NCBI GenBank assembly: GCA_033060915.1
Contig: CM065388.1
Location: 22,246,001 to 22,310,000, forward strand
Reading direction: 5' to 3'
Source: Euryodendron excelsum
Taxonomy: Eukaryota > Streptophyta > Magnoliopsida > Ericales > Pentaphylacaceae
Length of the DNA: 64,000 nt
Part shown: one piece after another, positions 57,445-64,000 of the stretch
How positions within the stretch are numbered: position 1 is the stretch's first letter
Layout of the letters: each line of letters starts with the position of its first letter
Program-made: the position numbers and the translations under genes
The notes under the pieces: generated by a model
The model's input: the letters and a program-made list of their open reading frames with translations, nothing else
Database searches by the model: none
Told to the model about the DNA's origin: nothing

Positions 57445-57976
57445 TTCTAAGAAAGAAAAGGTTTGAAGTGGTTTGGTGCGAAGATAGTAAATCCTTCTCC
57501 GCCCAGCAACTTCAATTCGCGCAAAATATCTGTGGTGCAAGAAGAAAAGAAAAAAGGCTTTCGTTCAAAAATATTTCAAAGAATAATTGAGCAATCAAAT
57601 GGTTAAAAGTTTCTTCATATCAAATTAAGCTTCTTGTGAGTAATGGATCCAGTTAAAATTTTATAGATGGTAAGTCCTGATTTTCTAACATAAAATAGAA
57701 ATAGAAAAGTTGAGTGACAGTGTCTACTGTTTGACGGCACCAAAACTCTAATCCCTCAAAACCATATTACCCTATGGTTATTGCCATGCAAATCCTGTTC
57801 ATTTTCTTTCTTATTCTTCATTTAGTTCCTTACTTTTTATTTGGTCATCTCAACAACAGCAAAATGTCTAAAAGCTTACCACAGTCTCTGGACTTTTGCT
57901 CATTTTTATGTTGTGAAGCTTCTAATTATACAACTTTCTATCATAGTGTAACAGTAGACTAGCAAAATCATAACTT

Positions 57977-58378
57977 CTGTTGTGAAGTCATGGATGACTT
58001 TATGAATGAACCGCTTTACAAAATTTGAATTCTATTAGAATACGATTCGGTCTTGCCGTCTCGACTTCGAATCATTATAAATAAAGACACAGTTGATAGT
58101 TTGAGATACAATCACGAATAGAGAGAAAGTAGAAAGGAAGAAGTAGAGAGAAAATAAAAGGAAGAAAAGTATAGGTAAATTCTCAAAACTCATGTTGTAT
58201 TCTCTGTTTCTATATTATCAATAAAATCTTTAGTGATCCAGAAGATCTAGTCATAATTATTTTCAAAAGAACTAATATGATAAATATTTGACAATTTATA
58301 AAGAACTATTTTCTATACTTTGTCTTAAGTTTTTTTATCTACTTTATAGTATTTTAGTTCTATAACACGTTATCAGCA
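57977..58378 (+). mobile_element. Copia LTR remnant with primer site
   Basis: TGTTGTGAAGTCATGG at about 57,978; TATA-like TTATAAATAAAG at about 58,075; and ACACGTTATCAGCA at 58365-58378, the LTR-end/primer-site sequence common in Tork-type plant copia elements. No coding region follows. Confidence 0.5.
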
Positions 58379-58500
58379 GAATATTGTAAGTGCTTTGTGT
58401 TCTTCCTTACATAAAAAAGGTGACAGTTCTTGAAAAATTATTTTCTATACTTTATCTTGAGTTCTTTTATCTGCTCTATAGTCTTTTAGTTTTATAACAA
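58286..58500 (+). repeat. Tandem duplication of about 80 bp, spaced 135 bp
   Basis: 'gacaatttataaagaactattttctatactttgtctt...ttttagttctataaca' (58286-58366) recurs with changes at about 58,421-58,500. Only the first copy has the full primer-site sequence. Confidence 0.7.
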
Positions 58501-59838
58501 CTTCTTTATATATTAATTTTTTAGAAGTTCTATTATGAAACAGTGAAATCACTGTTCATAAAAGAGTTTAACGTAAGCACTGATGTTTTCTTCTATTAGT
58601 GTGTATTTTTTTCGTCTATCTAGAGAAAGAGCGCAAAAGAGAAAAGACATAAAAGAAGAAGAAAAAAAAAAAAGAAAAAAAATAGAGAAGAGAGATAAAG
58701 CAAAAACTGTAAATAAATATTACAAGACAGTTATATTATATTTCTCCAAGTTCAATATTATAAAAGTAATTTTTGCTGCAGAGAGGTTTTAAAGACTCCA
58801 AAATTTGTGGTCCACAGATTATACACTTACCTCTCTACTTAATTACTCTCTCTCTCTCTCGTTGATGGCACTCTTTCCTAAAAAAAAATTAAACTCCAGC
58901 ATTTACGGTTGTTTAGAATCTTGGGCCTACACTAACAGCAGCACTCCTTCCTCCCAAAAACAAAAAAAAATCTATTTTTAAAACTCGATTCTTGTCTATT
59001 GTCCCGTCTATACCCGATTATTGATTGATCGGATCTGTCACTATCATACCCGATTCGTCTATTTCGCATCCAAATTGGATTTGCATATTTTTCAAATTGA
59101 ATTCGGGTCTAGTCGAATTTAGACCAAACCAGTCCATTGACAAGCTTAGAACTTGTGATTACCAAGAAAACATAGATACCAATCCTATTATCCAATAGAG
59201 ATTATCAAAATAATATTTTTTGTATGATCCTTATGACTTCCTAAAGTTCAGTTAATAACAAATAACAAAAAAAAAAAAAAAATCCAAAATGTTCTCTTAT
59301 AACATCGTTTGCCAAAAAACAATCATGCTCCTCCAACAATAGTGGCTTTAGATTCTCTCCATTAGCCCAAAATTCCCAAACTTGTCTATTTAGCCCCCAA
59401 AAAAAAAAGGTTTAATAGATATATGTTTATCACTTTTTAAAATAAAAATAGTAATTTTTGTGGTTTGTGTGCATGTTTTTACCACTTTTAAGGTTAGGAG
59501 GTCAAGTCTGAAGAATAATTCTTTAACAAAAGTAATACAACTCGTTTTAGTATTACAGAAAATAGCATAACATAAAATATTTAAATGTGTATGCATATAT
59601 ATTTATTATTTCTATGAATTTCTTGGGTCGAGTTTCAAGCACCCATCCCAAGACCGGCCCACAATTCTAATTGGGCCTAATTTTTTCTCAAGCTCGGCCC
59701 TATGGGCTTGCATGTTATCCCAAGGCCCTAGAAAACTTGGGCGGGTTTGGTAGACTCTCGGCCAACTACCCACCCCTAGTCTTTGGATGTTTGCCACATC
59801 ACATTAATATTTCAAAAGGCTAAGATATTAATTAGAAG
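58501..59838. other. AT-rich spacer
   Basis: A-rich frames and a GC-richer patch at 59,620-59,785 ('gcccatcccaagaccggccc' region) that resembles the interior of the MITEs at 60,235 and 61,970. No gene. Confidence 0.4.
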
Positions 59839-59839
59839 T

Positions 59840-60612
59840 GATAATTACACTTTATCCTATTGTGGTTTGAACCAAAATTAAATGATCTTATTGTCGTTTA
59901 AAAGTGAATACATGACTCTCCTATGATTTGTACTTATCGATAAAATAGGTGAAAAACGTTAAATTTAACCAAAATTTAGATATTTTTATCGTTTTATCTC
60001 TATAAATTAGAACATAAAAAAATAATTTGGCCATTTTATGCCAAAATAAATGGTTGTCTTTCAAGAGAATTTTTTAGTTATTTTACCAAATTATCTTTTT
60101 GATGTCCAATTTGGATATATAAAATGACGAAAATACTCATACGATAAAATTTCTATTAAATCTAACGATTTACATTCATTTTACAGATAAGTCCAAACTA
60201 CAGGTGATTATCTGTTCACTTTTAAACTACAGTAGGGGTGGTCATAGACTTGAGAGCCCAATAGCGGCACCCAAGCTTGAAATTTTTTTTTAGACCCGAT
60301 TAGTTTAATAGGTGGGCTTGAAAATTATCTTTTAAGCCTGATCCCTCCAGAAATATATATAAAATAATATATTTTTATATTTTAATATTATGGCTATATA
60401 TATATGTAATTAAATTTTATGTTATTCAATATTATTTATAGAGAAAAAATAATATATTAAACAAAGTTTATGTTAAATGGACAAGCTTGGTTTTGGGCTT
60501 GATAGAAATTTTGTTTGTGTAGGTCCGGCTTGCTCAATGTCCACTCCTAAATCATAGAAAAATTATCTAATTTTAATTTAAACCACAAAGAAATAAAATG
60601 TAATTACCCCTA
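59840..60612. mobile_element. Long-TIR MITE, interrupted
   Basis: Left arm 'gataattacactttatccta' then 'ttgtggtttgaaccaaaattaa'; right arm reverse-complemented 'ggtaattacattttatttct' then 'ttgtggtttaaattaaaatt'. Arms of about 50 bp at the ends of a non-autonomous element, perhaps Mutator-like. It contains the insertion at 60,235-60,549. Confidence 0.65.
60235..60549. mobile_element. MITE nested in the long-TIR MITE
   Basis: Termini TAGGGGTGGTCA and, reverse-complemented, TAGGAGTGGACA. Flanks AACTACAG and AATCATAG match at 5 of 8 bases, all differences being C/T. The interior mentions 'ggcttg' and 'cccgatt' motifs shared with 59,640 and 61,970. Confidence 0.55.
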
Positions 60613-61969
60613 ATTAAAAACAAGCCACGTGCCTCACTTCTTGGAAACCAAAGAAAGTAATACATTAAAATGGCTCAGATTTTGCTCCGAAAACACAACC
60701 AAAAGTTATTAACCAATTTGTTTTTGGTTCTTTAGGTAAGTAAAACTCCTACAATCACACGCTAAAGTAATTAGTTAAAAAGCTAAAAGCCCATAGAAGA
60801 GTTTGATCCTAACTAGGGCCGGCTTACCACAAGGTCCCAAAATTTTAAAACATTATATACTATTGTCAAAGTTCTATATAGTTTTTACATTTTTTTTTTA
60901 AAGCAATGTCCAAATCAAGGTGGGAAACAAAAGGCTCCTTAAAAAAAAAGTAAAGTCAACTACTCTACTTAACTTCAAAAAAAAAAAAATGATTTAACAA
61001 TAAAATTATGCAAATAAAATTTTTTTGAAGGCTCTAAAATTTTTACAACCTTACATGGTTTTAAGGTCTATATAATTTCTACATTATTTATTTTTTAAAA
61101 AAGAGTCTTTGATTTAAATGAGAAAAATGCACATTGGAAAAGAAAAAAAAAACTAAATCAACACACTAGTTAGGAAAAAAACTAGTTTAGAAAATAAAAT
61201 AATTTTAAACAAAATTTTTTATAATATTATTAAAAAGCCCAAACAAAAATTATTGTCTTAGGGGCTGATCCAAACATTTAGACCTAAAAGTGCCTAGCTG
61301 TTTGGATCACCCTCTACAAATGTGAGCTCAACCTAACCTAAGACCCCTTTGAAATGCCTTTCCTAGAGTACCTTTTCGCACTCTTTCATGACTCATAATT
61401 CCACCCTTCACGCATGGGAAGGAATTTCAAGTTCTGTTACGTTTTTTTGTCTTATACAAAAATAGTACTCCGTAAGTCAAGCCTTCGATTATTAAGAATA
61501 AATCTTAACTACGTTCGTTTAGTAGAGTTTTTCAGTCTAATTTTTTTTAATTTATAAGTAAAAAATTAATTTTTTTGACTTTTTTGCATGTTGCTTTTTT
61601 TCTTATCTTCAGTTTATAACAGTAAAATTTTTTTAATTTTTTTTATTTATAAGCCAAAAAATAAAACAAAAAAAATAAAAATAAATTAGACCAAACGGCC
61701 CTATATCTCCTGCATATGGAATTCTCCTCCAATATTCCCAATATGTTGTTTTATGAGGTAACACTAGCAATATTAAGCCAAGTGTTTTGCACTTATTGTG
61801 TGTTTATGTCTGTTGCATTCCTCTCCAAGAAGGACAAAGATTAAGAAAGAAAATTGTTTCACTATTTATTTTTTGTTATAGGGTGTTTAAGTCTTCGATT
61901 AACTATTTTTTTGAGCTGGTATAGGGTTACTATTTACACAAATCAAATAAATTTCATGCATTATGTGAA
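60613..61969. other. AT-rich spacer
   Basis: Low-complexity A/T stretches. An inverted-repeat relic lies at about 61,514-61,700 ('gttcgtttagtagagtttt' to 'aattagaccaaacggccc'). No gene. Confidence 0.4.
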
Positions 61970-62543
61970 AGGGGTGTGCATGAGTCGAGTTGAGTTGGAT
62001 CCGTGCTAAACCCAAAACTAACACGATCATAATCAGTTTCAGATTTTTAGGCTCAGAACTGAACTGATCATTCAATGAAATTGAACCAAACCAACCCAAC
62101 TTGATTCGAGTTATTCGGTTTGGCTCGGTTCGATGTCTCAAGTTGGCTCGGATTTATGTTGGGTCGGGTAGCTTGTTTATGGTTTAACTTCTTTATTCAT
62201 ATGAATAAAATAATAGGATTGGTCATTAAATTTTCAAAATAATAAAAAATAACATATAAACCCAAATCAACAATAATTAAATACAAATAACAATAATCTA
62301 ATAGCATATATAAAACATATATAGATTTTTATGAGATATAAAGATCGATTTTTAGTTCGGCTCTAGGGTCGATTCGAATCCAAAAATTGTGGAATCGAGA
62401 ACTGTACTGAATTGTTTGGGTTGGCATTTTTTAGACCTAGAACCTAATCGATCCTTTGACAGATCCAAACTAAGCCGACTCATAGAGGCTGAATTGGTTC
62501 GGTTCTCAGATTTTTTGTTTCGTTTATGCACCCCTAGTGTGAA
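61962..62543. mobile_element. hAT-like MITE, 566 bp
   Basis: The element is 61970-62535, with termini AGGGGTGTGCAT and, reverse-complemented, AGGGGTGCATAA. Flanks TATGTGAA (61962-61969) and AGTGTGAA (62536-62543) agree at 6 of 8 bases. The interior is rich in 'ttcggttcggct'-like motifs. No coding capacity. Confidence 0.65.
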
Positions 62544-63766
62544 TAATGGCTAGCCCTAAGAAGCATGAGAATAGGTCAAATTGGTTAGCGTGAAGATCAA
62601 GTGACTACAGTAAAACCTTGATAAATAAATATTCAATAAAGTAATAATCTCGTTTAGATAATAAAAAAATCTGGTTGTGACTCGGACTTTTGTTTTAAAA
62701 TAATTATTTTGCTTAATGCATAAAATGATAATTTTTTCTAACTTTCCTTGGGGTCCATCAAATATATAAACTAATAACTAATTAAAATATTTAAAAAAGT
62801 ATATAAAAATTCATAATGCATATGATAGATTTACCTAACTTCAATTTTTCTCAATGTTCTCCATGATAACTGAACCACTTTTATTGAACTTTCTGTAAGA
62901 CTTAATTCCATGTCTTGCCTTGAAACGCTCCAACCAACTATTTGAGAAACTAAATTCTGTAGCTGTTGCTTCACCATACATTTTTAGCAAAAACTATTTT
63001 GCTTTGGTCTAGATCATTTCTCCAGTCATATTCACTTTGTGTTGATATTGAAGAAACCCCTTATATAATACTTTTTATAACTCAAAATATTTTATTGATT
63101 TGTGCCTCTTCACATTACTATTTTTTATCTCATCTAGAAATACTCTGCTAACCTTTCAAGAGTGTTTGATATTATTGATTAGCTAATGGAGAGTTGATAC
63201 TTTTCTTGAACACATTGTTGCAAATATTTTTTAGTATAAGAAGCATGCTTGTTTTTATAATCGCATAACGCTCTTCTCATCCCATCAGTTTATTTAGATT
63301 TTTTCACTCCTTTCAAATGAGACGCCATAAAAAAACAAGATGACATGATTTTGGGTCTCAAAGATTGTTTATATAAAGATCATATTCTATGTATATACAA
63401 TGGCATTAAATTTTAAATCACTTTGTTTGCTAGTTCTAGGAATATGTATGTATATGTATCTTTAAAACCCTTTATATCTTCTTATTTTTAATGTTCATTA
63501 GAAAATTTGACTAATACATGAATCTATAGTTATGACTTTTCATATGATACATAAATATATTTGCTTTGAAAACAAAAAATTCTTTATAAATTAATAAAAA
63601 TTAATAAATTATTTATTTATAAATAAAAATAAATAATCTTGTTAATAATTTTTTTGGGTCCCAAAAGTATTTATTTATTGAAGTTTTACTGCAGTTGACC
63701 ACCCGTTTAGTGGGTACGTTTAACGATCACCTTTTGATTTTGTCACGTTAATTAACTTAGGTAAAT
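62544..63766. other. AT-rich spacer
   Basis: No gene, RNA or clear repeat recognised. Two imperfect 'ataaatatt' rich stretches at about 62,620-62,670 and 63,600-63,690 look like a weak inverted pair. Confidence 0.35.
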
Positions 63767-64000
63767 GCTAACATATGCCCTAAGGGCACAAGTTAAAGAG
63801 ATAGTTAATGTATTACACTTTCTTTAAAAAACGGAATATTAACTCTATAACTTTTAAAGAATGCAATTAAAGAGGTTGTTGATATTTATATTGTCTTGTG
63901 TATTTTAAATGCCAAATATACCCTTATTAAGTTTACATATCTTTCCAATGTTTTGATTGAGAATAACATAAAATTATTTAATAAAAGAAAATTTAAGATA
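63767..64000. mobile_element. Partial MITE at window end
   Basis: 'gctaacatatgccctaagggcaca' matches the terminus of the MITE at 47192. The rest runs off the window, so the other arm cannot be seen. Confidence 0.4.

Overview
The window is plant nuclear DNA. A eudicot is likely, because the one long gene is a cytokinin receptor with the exon layout and plant-specific domains of Arabidopsis AHK4/CRE1/WOL, and because the background is AT-rich and full of plant LTR retrotransposons, MITEs and tRNA-derived SINEs. I cannot name the species from sequence alone.

Positions 1-22,150 are nested retroelements. A degenerate Ty3/gypsy element lies on the minus strand: primer-binding site near 13,800, gag start at 13,032. 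Very large solo LTRs of another family are inserted in it. LTR B (8258-12983) has a perfect 5-bp target duplication. LTR C is inverted (6944 leftward past the window edge), and it carries LTR A (1313-6542, 5.2 kb) inside one of its own tandem-repeat units. To the right is a complete but pol-less SIRE-like copia element (14947-20925) with two LTRs, PBS, PPT and a decayed gag with two zinc knuckles. No pol sequence was recognised anywhere in the window.

Positions 22,150-30,680 hold an unrecognised broken coding fragment, a solo LTR, an EG45-like/plant natriuretic peptide gene (25110-25905, minus strand, two exons), local duplications and a MITE.

Positions 30,682-43,366 (minus strand) hold the main gene, an AHK4-type cytokinin receptor histidine kinase. 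I resolved eleven coding exons that join in phase into a 991-residue protein: transmembrane segment, CHASE sensor, second transmembrane segment, HisKA with the phospho-accepting His, HATPase, degenerate receiver and C-terminal receiver with the phospho-accepting Asp. Its two largest introns carry a MITE, a related MITE remnant, a SINE and LTR-like remnants.

Positions 43,370-64,000 hold the receptor's probable promoter and then about 20 kb with no intact gene: MITEs (some nested), a SINE, a gypsy-type LTR remnant, a truncated copia element with a gag fragment, and AT-rich spacer.

Only two intact protein genes are supported. They show no evident functional link beyond being nearby on the same strand. 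The other short open frames are repeat translations, antisense shadows or relics. I found no convincing new biological system. The most unusual structures are the hairpin-bearing 80-bp arrays and G-depleted tracts in the giant LTRs, and the gag-only copia element.
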